Of a DNA stretch of 64,000 nt, positions 11,104 to 22,353 are shown one piece after another. This DNA is from Sanghuangporus weigelae (Eukaryota; Basidiomycota; Agaricomycetes; Hymenochaetales; Hymenochaetaceae), in contig CP137322.1 in NCBI GenBank assembly GCA_033182465.1, forward strand, positions 496,001 through 560,000, read 5' to 3'. A program made the position numbers and the translations under genes. The notes under the pieces were generated by a model. It saw nothing but the letters and a program-made list of their open reading frames with translations. It searched no databases and was not told the DNA's origin. Numbering within the stretch: the first letter of the stretch is position 1; each line of letters opens with the position of its first letter.

Positions 11104-13054
11104 TCAACCTGCCTCTGCGTAGTCCCATTTTGCACCATTCCCATCAACGACTCGCGCGTTCGGGACACCCTCTAAGATATCCACGCCAACGCTGCGTAAC
11201 GCATCTACGCACCATTTCGGGTACGTTGGTCCACTCTCGTTCTCAATCTTCTCCGTCTCTGTCTTTTCGTCTTCGCTTTCACCTTTCGCTCCCAGTTTTC
11301 GTTTTTCTTTATGTCGTTTATGCCCAGAAGATGAATTGGAAGTTGAACTGTAATACGTCTTGAAGAAGGAATGAAGGAATTGTGGGAATGTGCCTGCGAC
11401 GATGGCATCCCGCGCTCGGCCCATGAGTGAGGCCTGGAAGACGATGTTATGTTGTGTAATTGCTGAAAGCCCGACTCAATCAGTACTATTGAAACATCAT
11501 ACGATTAAGTACAAACCATGTGCAGCAACTGTCTCCTCAGCGACGACGTGGTGCAGAAGAGCGCGTGTCATGCCGCCTTTACATGTCGGACATGGGCAAT
11601 CCTTGTCGATGGGCGTCATATCCTTTGAGTGCTTTGCTAATCCTATCACGAAGCAAGAACCTCAGCCGTTTCTGTATCAAAATGCAGAGTAAGAGACATA
11701 CGAATATTCAGAGGTCCTCGCCAAGTTAAAGCAACACCAAACCGAGCAGTTCGAGTTGGAAATACACAGTCAGCCTGGTATTTTCACGAATGAGCAAGTT
11801 CAGTCTAACAGTATGCTGAGCTAGATGGACGGAGCAGACCATATCAATCCCTAATGCAACACACACAAGTAGATCTATAAATCGCCTCGATGAGATAATG
11901 AGAATCAAATATTAGACAGCGAGAAACGTGCCTTCGGCAAATCCGATGCCCATGCAATATCGTGGTCCTGACAAGATCAGCCAAATGAGAACAAAATACC
12001 AAACATTCATCAATGAGTTACGTACTGTCATCGGGCAGCTTATCCGTACATTGCTTTACTCTGGACACGCGTCAGCGGACAGATTCAAACTCGGAACGAC
12101 ATACTTTGTTTCACTTACATCCTCCAGAAGTCATCTGCGAATATGCATCAAGTCAGTCAACTTGACTACATAGTTCCATGAACTCATCACACCTTTAGCC
12201 TCACCACCACTGAGTCCACCAACAGCATATCCAGCAACATGCTCCCTCCTCTCAATCATCTCATCTAAACACGACTCTCTCAGCCTCCTATCCAGGCCAC
12301 CCTGGACAATCGCGAATAAATTCTGCCTCGCATGCCTCCCGCTCTTTTCGTGATATGCTATACACCGATCTAGCCAGCGCACCGAACGCCACATCGCCTC
12401 CTCTACGCGTGGACCCGTGAGGAGGGAGGGGACTAGAGTGCTGATTAAGTTGATTGTGAGAAGGATACAGATAGAAGAAAGGGATTCACCGACGTCGTCG
12501 AGTTGCATGATTATATCTGCTCCGATGGAATGCTGGATCGCCATACTCTGTTCTGGCTAAGGGCACGAGCCGGACCTCCAATTAGCAGCTTTCACATAGG
12601 AAAGCTGAAAGGACACACCGAAAGCATAGTCATCTCCCCGTCAAACGGACTCGCAAACAACGCGCCCTCCTCCGTGATCTTCGTAAACTGGCTCAGCGAG
12701 ACCAGCTGGAAGCCCCCACTATCCGTCAACAAGTTCCTCTTCCACCCCTGGAACTTATGTGCTCCGCCCGCCGCGTCGAGCACCTCGATCCCCGGTCGCA
12801 AGTTCAGATGGTACGTGTTGTTGAGGATGAGCGTTATCCCGAGCGACTCGACTTGTTGTGGTGTTAGGCCTTTGATGGCTGCTTGGGTCGCTACGGGCAT
12901 GAAGGTCGGTAGCATCGTCGGTCCGTCTAATGGAATAAATTCAATCTCTTTTGCATTATAAGTAATTGACTCGGAGAGGAGGCGTACGAGCTAGAGTCAT
13001 CCTCGAGACACGCGCCTTTGTCACAGGACATCGCGCGATTATTTGGAACTGCAT
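11104..13054 (-). CDS. QTRT1: Queuine tRNA-ribosyltransferase catalytic subunit (eukaryotic TGT)
   Basis: Exchanges guanine-34 for queuine in tRNAs with GUN anticodons (Tyr, His, Asn, Asp). Exon 1 starts at 13054 ([18 protein letters not shown]) and joins through a 3' acceptor that restores the family sequence [16 protein letters not shown]. Further motifs are [19 protein letters not shown] (substrate pocket), [23 protein letters not shown], and GIDM spliced to [13 protein letters not shown], where the aspartate nucleophile lies. The zinc-binding C-terminus begins [15 protein letters not shown]. The C-terminal tail has a basic Ser/Lys/Glu-rich insertion between the zinc region and the end (near [12 protein letters not shown]), longer than in typical TGT. 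The non-catalytic partner QTRT2 is not in this window. Fungi such as S. cerevisiae lack this pathway, so its presence implies queuine salvage from outside sources. Confidence 0.94.
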
Positions 13055-13321
13055 CTTAACGCGACCCCGATGAAGAGCAGCCGCACAAGAAAGTATACAA
13101 GAAGATACAAGATGTGGTAAGAGTCAGATTGCGTCTTCCAAAATAAATTTCTCTGAAACGCGACACGGCGATCAGGCGCCGATCATGTGCTGATCACAAT
13201 ACACGTTATAGAAATAAATGTGAACAAACACACAGAACCGAAAATGCCAGTGATCATTACGAAACAAGTAGGATGCACAGAAATAGCCGAGAGAAACCAG
13301 AAAAGAGATACTTTTTTCCGA

Positions 13322-16112
13322 TCAATACCCATTCACACCCTGAACGACTTGCGGATACGTCTGGCGGATCATCTAGAAGTATCAAAGAGAAAAGCGAAGA
13401 ATTCCGTAAATTAATCCATTATAGAGTTCTGCCAATAGCTTACCTCAAAGAGCTCTGGTGCCCTGTACGCTAGAATCTGAGGATCTTCTCCCAGACCAAC
13501 GAATCTGAATAAATCAGAGTGAGATGCAGTGTTTTTTAGAGGACAAGTACGCATTTGAACGTACATTGTCGATACGCCAGCTTCAATAGCAGAGCTCAAG
13601 GTCAAGGCTATTTACTGAGCTCAGTACATGGTGTAATTAAGTATGATTCAAAGAAGATACGCACAAAGCTGTAGACCAATAAGGAACGAAAAGAGCAAGA
13701 CTGGCGCCGTGTATTGTCCTTCCGAGTTATAACTCGGATGGGTATCTAAGGATTCACATTAGTTCATAATGCGAGGCTGACCTGGCAGATGACGTACAGC
13801 GCAAGTATAGATACGCGAAGAGAGAGGACAGCAAGCCGACGACATATGCTCCCCATGTCATTGCTACATAAACGAAACAGTCAATACAGATTCCACTTAA
13901 TTGATGCAAGTCCTACTCATTGAGACGAGAGAGTCGTTTACGAGAGCATCAATTCCTAAAAGCATTTTAATTCAACTATCAGACTGCCTAGCGCAGAAAT
14001 GCAAACTTACCGCGATCCTTGAAGAGTCTCCACGTATCCTTCGCCGCTCCGATATACGGCTTACCATAAAGCGCTACACAAATGATTAGATGACGTTGAG
14101 TAAAGTGGCTGTCTTATCCATACCAATCTCTATGTATGCGTATCTGCAATTTCAATTGTAAGCAGGACGTCTAAACAACGATATGAATAAGCGTACCTGT
14201 TGAAGTACTCCACCATCGCTTCAATACATCCGATGAAGCATTCCGCGCAGCAAGCCAATATAGCCTCAATCGCTACGTCAATCACGAGGATACATCAATT
14301 CTCAAACTGATTTCGAAAAACTGAAGATAGACGGACTCACGGTTTCCCTCCGCGCTCGCATTCTGACGGACCATACTCAGAATAAGGCGAAGCAGCTCTA
14401 GAAGCGTGACGATGAGAGAACCAAATGCAATTGATCCCAAGGAGAACGTGGACGCTCTGAGGAAGGAGGAGAGTGTCGGATGATTTGGCTACAGGACGAA
14501 TCGCAAATATCAGGATCCTACGGATACTATAAAGAGGCTAGTATATACCATTTGCCCTGCTTCTCTCGGGCCGAAATAGTACCAAGCTATTGAAGCAATA
14601 AGGTCAAGTTCTCGAGTTTCTTCTGCAAGAGCGTTTTCACATGCCTCCATACGGTCCGCCAGCTAAAGTTGCAAGCGCAACATTTCCAACTACTTGCGAT
14701 GTCCAAAGGTAGCAGAAAGTCTCGTACGCGATGAGTCCTCCGACTTTTGCGGACAAGCATGATGTACCCGTGCTGCATGCTACATCAAGATTGTTTGAGA
14801 TAGAAGGAACGAACAAATTTGATGAAACGCACAAGGATTTCCGGGTGTCCATTTTGCGTAACTGTATCAAAGCGACCGGTCCAGTCAGCAGGGATGTTCT
14901 TTAGAGTCATCCGGAATGCTCTTCATGAAAGGAGTATACTCACGTTGCAATCGTCACAAATGCATACCACCTATTCGCCAAGAGATCAATTGCCATGCTA
15001 CTAATTTCTCCTTTCTAATGAGTACTCACACACTCAAACCAGCCTGGATGACAAGCGACACAAATGCAACTACATAAACACTCAAATGGTGTTTCGACAC
15101 ATCGATGGTGACTTGCAGTAAGAGCGACGATAGGGGGATACGCGAGCGGAATCCGAAATATGCGAAGACAGAGAGGAGAGCGATGACGGTGAAGATGATC
15201 GCTCCGGCTACAGAATCAGCGAAATTTGAAAACAAGGTGAGCGAATGTAGCAGTCGACTCGGAAACTATACGATGTGCTTACAGTAGTACGCCGTTATCC
15301 AATAATAGATACAAATTCCGCTTGAAACCACAATTATCAATTCCTGTGCATGGAAAGCGAATAAGGATGGATATACATATTCAACAATATCGATAATATG
15401 AGCGTAACATGCATGATTGCACGCGTGAACATGCGGGTCAACATGAGCTGAGCAGTAGCCAGGAGGACCGCCGCCGCCGTCACCAACAGGAGGAGGTATA
15501 CCGTATGCCTAGTTTAGTCAAGAAGGACATCACATTCCACGATAATCCGAGTAGTTAAATCATCAAGATCACATAGAAAAGCAAAAGTGAGCGAAGGGGC
15601 ACAAATAGAGGACGAAGGGGAAAACACACCGGTTAAGCGTAACAGACGACCCCGTAGCGCTTCCATTACCCAAACCGCCACCGAGTCCTCCAGAATTGAT
15701 CCACGAGCTCAACACGATGCCAGAGACGATGCAGAAGCCCACAAGCTAAACCAAACCCGAGTACCATAACCCGGTGCCCAAATTGCGAGAAATAGGCCCG
15801 ATAATCGATAAGAAACCAGTAACACAGAAAAGAAGCTCATCGTCAGCTACACCAAGCAACTCACAGAAACCAACCCCGAATGATGAAACACACCTGCGCA
15901 ATAAACAAAACCAAAAACACCGGATCATTAATCCTCTTCTTAGGCTTAAACCTCTCTCCATCATACGGATTCTTCACATCCGCGTTATATCCATAACCAC
16001 CCGCCTCGGGTGGCGGCGGCCCACCAGGCGCGTACGGTTGGGACACACCAGGCGTATACATCGGTTGCGCTTCGTATGGTGGATATTGGTTGTTGTAGTA
16101 CTGACTCATCAA
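13322..16112 (-). CDS. PNS1: PNS1 / choline-transporter-like (CTL) membrane protein
   Basis: Multi-pass plasma-membrane protein of the CTL/SLC44 family. The first exon (start 16112) encodes the Tyr/Pro-rich cytosolic tail seen in fungal PNS1 (MSQYYNNQYPPYEAQPMYTP), then the conserved DPVFLVLFIAQ before the first membrane segment. Hydrophobic segments continue through many small exons, for example VAGAIIFTVIALLSVFAYFG and a region containing YLWTSQVVGNVALATLAGG. The 3' exons give AIEAGVSTI, spliced to FVGLGEDPQILAYRAPELFE and then to MIRQTYPQVVQGVNGY and the stop, which is the typical family C-terminus. The gene is heavily split, with mostly 50-70-nt introns. In animals the family transports choline and ethanolamine; yeast PNS1 does not clearly transport choline, so the substrate here is open. 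Confidence 0.9.
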
Positions 16113-16576
16113 CTTAATATTTTTATGTGGAAATTAGGAGAATAAAGAGAAGAAGGAGAGATGTCTTGGTCTACCGAAGTTAGCCATAGGAGCCGGAGCA
16201 TGGCTCGAAGGAGTGACGGAGATGACGGCATTGGCCATCATGATCAACGGAAGGCTCGGCTGGCACTGGCAGCTCGGCTTCAACCGGTTATTTTAGCGTG
16301 ATCGGCGATAATTTAATTCACATTCGCCAACCAAGAGATTTCGCATGCTACATATATTCAAGAAAGAAAGAGCCAGTTTTAGCAAAGCGTGACATACACA
16401 TTTCCCTACCTATAAGATAAAATCGCGCAAGAAAGATACTCTACAAGTTGCATCGGCACTCTGATCACAATACCGTTTCGGCGGTGCAAAACAGATCCAG
16501 AATGCGCCAGAACATGGTTTAAACCAACAGAACAAGGTCTCCGAGACACCGGAGAGAACCAATCGCCTGTTCAGCA
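16113..16576. other. Intergenic region upstream of PNS1 and downstream of the GH16 gene
   Basis: 464 bp with no supported gene. It holds the PNS1 promoter next to 16112 and, toward 16577, the 3' untranslated region of the KRE6/SKN1-like gene. Nothing further stands out. Confidence 0.6.
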
Positions 16577-18720
16577 TCAGCACTTCTGCCACATCTTCAC
16601 GTAGTCACTATAAGAACCGACAAGTTGTTAGCTGATGATCTTGTTAACCAGAGAAGGCCAGGCCGATAGGCTTACATGGCCATGCCGCGTTGCTTAGGAT
16701 CTTCAGGCCACGTGGAGCGCCAGACTTCTTGCGCCTTGGCGAATTCATATATAGCCTCTGTGAAGGTCATCGTTAGTTACTTCAATCGAATAGAGAGGAT
16801 GAGACAGGACTCACCCTGGGATCCATCAAACCACATCTTCCCACCTAGCGTGTCTGGGAACCATCCATTCCGGCCTCCAACGGCAACGTTCATGATGAGG
16901 TAGAATGCTACATCATGAATCAATCAACATGGCCTCATGGTGGCAAAACAATTCGACTTACGCTTGTCAAACGGCGCCGAGTTACTGCCGCTGTCCTTCC
17001 AAGGGTCCGAAATGGCGACGGGCTCAGAGCCATTGATAGCAGTCAAAGGGAAATAACCCCGTTCGAAGAACGGCTTGTCAAATTTGATCTCAAACATTTG
17101 GTGAAGAGGCGTGTCAACGTAAGATCTCAAGAACTTGTCAGACCACTCCAGTACAAATGTGTGATAGTCTTCCGAGAAGTCCAAGCGCCTCCCAGAGAAC
17201 CATCCAAATGTCTTCGCGACAGCGTTGATGAAGTCAACAGGACCCCAGTTTAGAGACGTCCGGACGTAGTTTCGTCCTCTGAGGTCAGAAGCGTTAATGA
17301 TCCGCGAGGTTGTAACTTGACGAGACGATCACCACTTACTGGAAAGGATACTCCAATCCGTTACCGCGCGACTCCATGATATCGATCTCCCCGCTCACGG
17401 GCCACGGACCATATTCATTGTCGGCGGGAAGCATCCAGATTGCCGGCCAAAGCCAGTCGCCCCTAGGCAAACGAGCGCGCACTTCTACGCGACCGTACTG
17501 AATGGCATGACTATATCTGGTTGTCAGACGAGCACTCTGGACAGGGTTGATGACAGATCTTAATGTCGAGTTAGACACCCTTCCACACTCGGTAAGGTTC
17601 CCATTCGTGCAGCCGGTAATGTTATAGATATGGCCGTCAAATATTGCCTCTTTGCCGATTTCATCTGAGGTGAGCGTCGGAACCAAATAAAGAACACCAT
17701 CTTCAACATAGGAATTGTTAGGATGGCCAGTCATCATCTCAAATTCGCCGTTACTGAGCAACAGTCAGTCTCATCATCAACGAGCGAAGAAGACTAACGC
17801 ACCCGAAGCCGCCCATATCAACTTCATGGAACCACGTGTTGCGATCAAGTCCATTCTCAAAGTCGTCGTGAAGAACAAGACAAAGATCTCCCACATTGTC
17901 TAGCTGGGATAGATTAACAAGCATGATAAGTGCTGATGCACTCGCCATGAACAGGACCATAGACAAAGTGAGCCAATAGCTGACGTATTCGAGGAAATCT
18001 TTCTGTTTCAGCCACGGTTTGTAAATCGGGTTCTTGTGCAGATCAAGGAGCGCAGTAGATTTGAAAGGTAGCCTCTTCTTTATCTTCATCGACAAATAAT
18101 GCTTCGTCGGGTCGGGTGACCCAACAACGGTTTCGGTGGGGGAGTGCGGGTAAAGACAATAAGATGGAGGGCCTGCAAGAGGACTGCGCGAGCGGCTGAC
18201 AGAATATTGGCTGTAAGTTGGCGTTGATGGCGTTGATGCCAAGGAGTCTCGCACTTGCGTGAAAGCAACGGGCGGATTGGAGAGGGGACGGTCATTGTCC
18301 AAGGCCGACGGACGAGCTTGAACAAATGAATTGCCTGCCGAAAATACATCAGGGGAGTAGTGCGAGAGTGATCGAACCGAGTTGGGTATCTCTGCAGAGT
18401 CGATAAAGTCGCGGTAAAGAGGCTGAAAGACGCTGCCACTCGTCGGAGCGCGGTCCTGTGCCACTACTTCCATAGTCTCGGAGGGATAATACACGAGACC
18501 ATGTGCATCTTCAAAGTCATCTGCACATGCTCCTTCCATGGAGAAAATAGAGCAGAATCAGGTTCTGAAGAGCAACACTAGCTATGTACTCACTTATGAG
18601 AAGGGAATCGGGTCTAGGAGGGCGAACTGGGCAAGGAGAAGTATTTCCCCAGTTGTATGCCATGCTAGAAGAACTGGGGTAGTAACCGGGATAAACCAGG
18701 CAGATAGTACAGATAGACAA
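16577..18720 (-). CDS. SKN1: KRE6/SKN1-type GH16 protein for beta-1,6-glucan synthesis
   Basis: Type II membrane glycosidase-like protein of the secretory pathway, required for cell-wall beta-1,6-glucan. The cytosolic N-terminus is Ser/Pro-rich and ends in a basic stretch. A signal-anchor follows (YVSYWLTLSMVLFMASASAL), then the GH16 domain: CLVLHDDFENGLDRNTW, YGRVEVRARLPRGDWLWPAI, WMLPADNEYGPWPVSGEID and the catalytic box GEIDIMESRGNG (E-x-D-x-x-E). The C-terminal part shows DYHTFVLEWSDKFLRSYVD and FYLIMNVAVGGRNGWFPD. The protein ends DYVKMWQKC and a stop at 16577. The start is uncertain: an ATG at 18720 or an in-frame one at 18663 (MAYNWGN). The first intron removes about 72 nt before DFEDAHGLVYY. 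KRE6 and SKN1 are not distinguishable, so the symbol is generic. It is divergent from SSL1. Confidence 0.92.
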
Positions 18721-18810
18721 TAGAATGTAAAGGAGTGTGGGGAATAGAGAGCAGATAGGTGGCAGTCGAGAACAGAAGAGTCACTTAGAGCCCAGCACAT
18801 CGGATCCGAA

Positions 18811-18819
18811 CTTTATATA
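18811..18819 (-). promoter_or_regulatory. TATA box of the KRE6/SKN1-like gene
   Basis: The minus strand reads TATATAAAG here, about 90 bases upstream of the first in-frame ATG at 18720. Spacing and sequence fit a fungal TATA element. No comparable box is obvious for the divergent SSL1 gene. Confidence 0.55.
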
Positions 18820-19188
18820 TCCAGTCAGCCTCAATCGAAATGCTGTAGCAAGGCTGACCATGGCACACATAGCATAGTAACATGCCAGCCAAGTTGCCGC
18901 ATTCTAGCCTTCTCCGGAGTCCGAGTTATACGAAGAAAGCAGTATCCTTTTGTGAGAGCATCGGTTTAAACAAGATGTATTCACTCCGTCAAGAAATAAT
19001 AATGAGTATTTATGCTTTACTTTCCCAAGAATCAACTCTTAATTTGCGAAAAGCTCAGCTCAGAAGATTCCTTAGTAGTATGTGATAGTTCGCGGAAGAG
19101 AAGTGTAACTTGAAGCCGCGCGAGTCTGCGCCTGCGCGACGCGTCTCCGATCAGTCACGCGCATCCTACTTTGCTGCCATCCGCCATT

Positions 19189-21221
19189 ATGCCTCCCCGA
19201 CGCATGGAAATAGACGGTGTAGGCTCAGACGACTTCATCAGCGAAGATGACGATCTCTACAATGACTCCCCCAAAAAAAAGTCTGGAAAAGGACCTAGTA
19301 AATCTGGGGGTAAGAAGCGAGACAAGGGGAAGGGCAAAGCAACTGAGGTACGGGCCACAATGCATCTACGGAAGTTACACAAGGCTTACCCAATGGTTGC
19401 TAATAGTCATATTCATGGGAGGCGACGTATGCGCGCTCTTGGGATACTGTCCGGGAGGACGAGTCGGGCAGCTTACAGGGCGCCGTGAACGAATTACTCG
19501 CTCGAGGTCGACGGCGACGGTACGTACCTATCTCTCCTTCTATACATATGTTATTCTCAATGCTTTCGTTTCGGCCAGGCTACTGTTTCCATCAACGGCA
19601 ATACGTCGTACGATCATCCGACACTTAATTCTCGTTCTTGACCTGTCAGCCTCAATGCTAGATCGTGACATGCGTCCGACGCGATTCGACCTCGCACTTT
19701 CAACTGCGCGTTCATTCATTCTCGAATGGTTCGACCAAAATCCCTTAGGCCAGATCGGCGTCATTGGTATGCGATTAGGTATTGCAGAACGTATCGGTGA
19801 GATGACCAGTGAGTTCATAAGTTATTTTCTGCCTTGAGTGCCGAACCCTGATGGCTTACGGTCCAGGCAATCCTCACGACGTGCTCAAGTCCATCTCGGA
19901 GAGACATAAACTTGAACCTGCTGGTGAACCGAGCTTACAAAACGCTATCGAGATGGCTCGCGGGAGCATGAGGTACATTCCCTCTCCTATCTTGCTTCCT
20001 ACTGAACATCCACAAGCTCTCGTTTTTGTTTCAATCTCAACTAAACAACAAATGAAAGTCACCTACCGACGCATTCATCCCGTGAAATTCTGATCATTTT
20101 CGGGTCGTTGACGACAGTCGATCCAGGAAACATCCATGATACCCTCGATACATGTGTTCGCGATAGGATTCGCATATCCATTATTGGCCTCGCCGCTGAG
20201 ATGAAAATATGTCGGGACATGTGCGAGAAGACCGGAGGTAAGTATGATTTTTTCGATCGTCTTCTACAAGGGATGAAAATTGTTCACTAATGTATTGGCT
20301 GACTCTAGGGCAATTCGGCGTCGCTCTCAACGAGGGACACTTCAAGGACCTTCTCTTCGAGCTCATCCCACCTCCAGCACAGCGTGCGCTCTCACGAGCC
20401 GCGGGAGCAGGCGCGAGTGCAGCGAACCCAGCAGCGGACCTAATGATGATGGGTTTTCCCACCCGTCTTCCCGAAACGTCACCACCAGCGCTATGTGTGT
20501 GCCACTCGGAGCTCAAAAGCGCTGGATTCATATGCCCGCGGTGCTCGGCGAAAGTATGCGACGTACCAACAGACTGCGACATCTGTGGCCTAATGATCGT
20601 CAGCTCTCCTCATCTTGCTCGCAGCTATCACCACTTGTTCCCTGTGAAGCCCTATCAAGCCGTGTATGTCATCATTACTTCCTATTCAGCTCTCTCTTGC
20701 TCTCGCCCCTCCCTTTCTTTCCTTTTCCTTCCTAGCCTGATCTCTTCGGGGAGCTTCTTTCTATAAATCCCTATTCTCTCCTTCATTAACCGCCCCTACT
20801 CTCGTATATTCGTCCCGCGCGCTTCTTTCCTTCCCTTATTTAAAAGATAGAAATCACCGAGCCAACTAACTGTTTTTTATCATATCTTTCCAGGACAGAC
20901 ACCGTGGCCAATAGCGCATCTGCCTCACTTTCGCCTGTATGCCACGGGTGCGCCGCACCTTTTCTCTCTCTTCCCTCGAGCACCACGAACCCTGGTATCG
21001 GTTCTGGGTCCGCAACTGCTGGTGCTGACACTCCTGCTAATGGCACCGATTCTGGGGTACCTGCCAACTCGACTACTGGTGCCACCACTAGTACCACCAC
21101 TTCGGATGGAATGAGTCCGCTCGGTCGGTACCGTTGCCCAGACTGTAAAAACGACTTCTGTAGTGAATGTGACGTATTCGTGCACGATGTCGTGCACTGT
21201 TGTCCCGGATGTGGGAAATAG
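19189..21221 (+). CDS. SSL1: TFIIH core subunit SSL1 / p44 (GTF2H2)
   Basis: TFIIH subunit used in RNA polymerase II initiation and nucleotide-excision repair; it binds and stimulates the XPD/RAD3 helicase. The N-terminus is acidic then Lys/Gly-rich ([16 protein letters not shown]). Exons then give [19 protein letters not shown] and the vWA domain starting [19 protein letters not shown] (MIDAS DxSxS), followed by [22 protein letters not shown] and [17 protein letters not shown]. The zinc-binding part follows: [45 protein letters not shown] and the C4C4 RING-like [15 protein letters not shown]...CCPGCGK at the end. Two oddities: a Gly/Ser/Thr-rich insertion of about 50 residues lies between CHGC and YRCPDC, and one intron near 20664-20893 is about 230 nt and strongly pyrimidine-rich, far longer than its neighbours. 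Start chosen at the ATG at 19189. Confidence 0.94.
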
Positions 21222-21768
21222 GCTAGTGTACCCAACACAAATGAAAAAAAAAGCCAATCTGGACTTTTGAACAATCTAGAACGGGACTATGAACTATAGT
21301 TTTGGCAATTTGGACTAATCTTGTAATCTACAAACCTTGATGGAGTCGGAGCGCACTCGGAGATAATGTAATGAGAAGTTCCTTCTCTCCCGCCTTGCTT
21401 TAAAGTGAGAACGTGTATTTTGCAAGCTCATTCAACGGTTATCTACCTTCTTTAAGCAATAGTATGGATATCATTCCTGCAATGCGATGCTTAGAAGACT
21501 GATATCCTCCAGTTATCCGCGTTCAGTTGAAGCTTGAAGCAAAACCGCTCATCATGATATATGAAGATCCTTACACTTCAAGCTTTCATTTAGTTCTGTA
21601 TTTTGTTTTGACTCTAATACAGGATTTTTTCAATACCTTATTCACTGTTATAGGATATATTATTATCATCATTACTCTTGATTATCGGGTTAACAACCTG
21701 TATTGTATTAGATAGATGAGATACTAGTACAGGGCTGGCTACGAATTTATATCTAAAAACTAGCTGTT
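21222..21768 (+). other. Intergenic region between SSL1 and tRNA-Ala
   Basis: 547 bp of AT-rich sequence after the SSL1 stop, holding its 3' UTR. No open frame, repeat or motif here is convincing. Confidence 0.6.
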
Positions 21769-21861
21769 GGGTACTTAGCTCAGTTGGTAGAGCGTACGCT
21801 TCGCATATGTTAACTTTACAGTACTTGCGTAAGGTCGCGTGTTCGATTCGCGCAGTATCCA
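21769..21861 (+). tRNA. tRNA-Ala (anticodon CGC) with a 20-nt intron
   Basis: A full cloverleaf can be folded. The acceptor stem GGGTACT pairs with AGTATCC (one G-T pair). The D arm is GCTC-AGTTGGTA-GAGC. The anticodon stem is TACGC/GCGTA, the variable region AGGTC, and the T arm GCGTG-TTCGATT-CGCGC. The anticodon is CGC at 21802-21804, decoding GCG (Ala). A 20-nt intron lies at 21806-21825, directly after position 37, the canonical place for nuclear tRNA introns. Internal promoter elements (A box TAGCTCAGTTGG and B box GTTCGATTC) are present. The mature length is 73 nt before CCA addition. Confidence 0.93.
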
Positions 21862-22061
21862 TTATGAGGTTCTCAAGATTGTTTTTTTCTTCTTTCTTGA
21901 AGATATTAGCCAGACATTTCTTAACGTGAAGGAACAAAGTCTTTCTTATCATCTTTTAGATTCTCAAGCACTGCTATTCATGGTCTGGGCCTTCACTACG
22001 TCATTATCCACGTGACGAACTGATTAGCGGTGCCGCGTTGAAAATTTTTGAAAAGTCGCGA

Positions 22062-22210
22062 ATGCGGTCCCATCGATCGATAGTACAGCCCAGCTCTCTC
22101 CCGACGTCCTGCACGTCCCCCTCGCAACTCAACAGCAAACGCAAATTCACCGTCGTATGCATTCCGGACAAGCCCTTTGCGGCGTAGACGACGTTCCCTC
22201 CATCCGCTAG
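22062..22210 (+). promoter_or_regulatory. Two overlapping upstream ORFs before the SAM decarboxylase gene
   Basis: Two small frames lie in the probable 5' leader. One runs 22062-22187 (41 codons, starting MRSHRSIVQPSS and ending DKPFAA). The other runs 22157-22210 (17 codons, MHSGQALCGVDDVPSIR) in a different frame and overlaps the first. No other ATG lies between 22210 and the main start at 22354. S-adenosylmethionine decarboxylase mRNAs in animals and plants carry uORFs that repress translation in response to polyamines, so a similar role is possible here by inference. Whether the leader includes either ATG is not known. Confidence 0.45.
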
Positions 22211-22353
22211 CATCCCTACTCCCACTTTCAAAAAAAAAAAGAAAGGCAGTCGCAAGCACCCTCGTCTAGCACTAGCATTAGCACTAAACATACTGATCCA
22301 ACCTCCCGCACGCTTCTCGTTCATCCGTCATCCTTCCTTCCGACTGCTTATCT

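Noticed and set aside
22004-22324. 106-codon minus-strand frame upstream of the SAM decarboxylase gene
   Set aside because: Poorly structured sequence antisense to the leader region with no homology signal; the uORFs on the + strand are the more plausible use.
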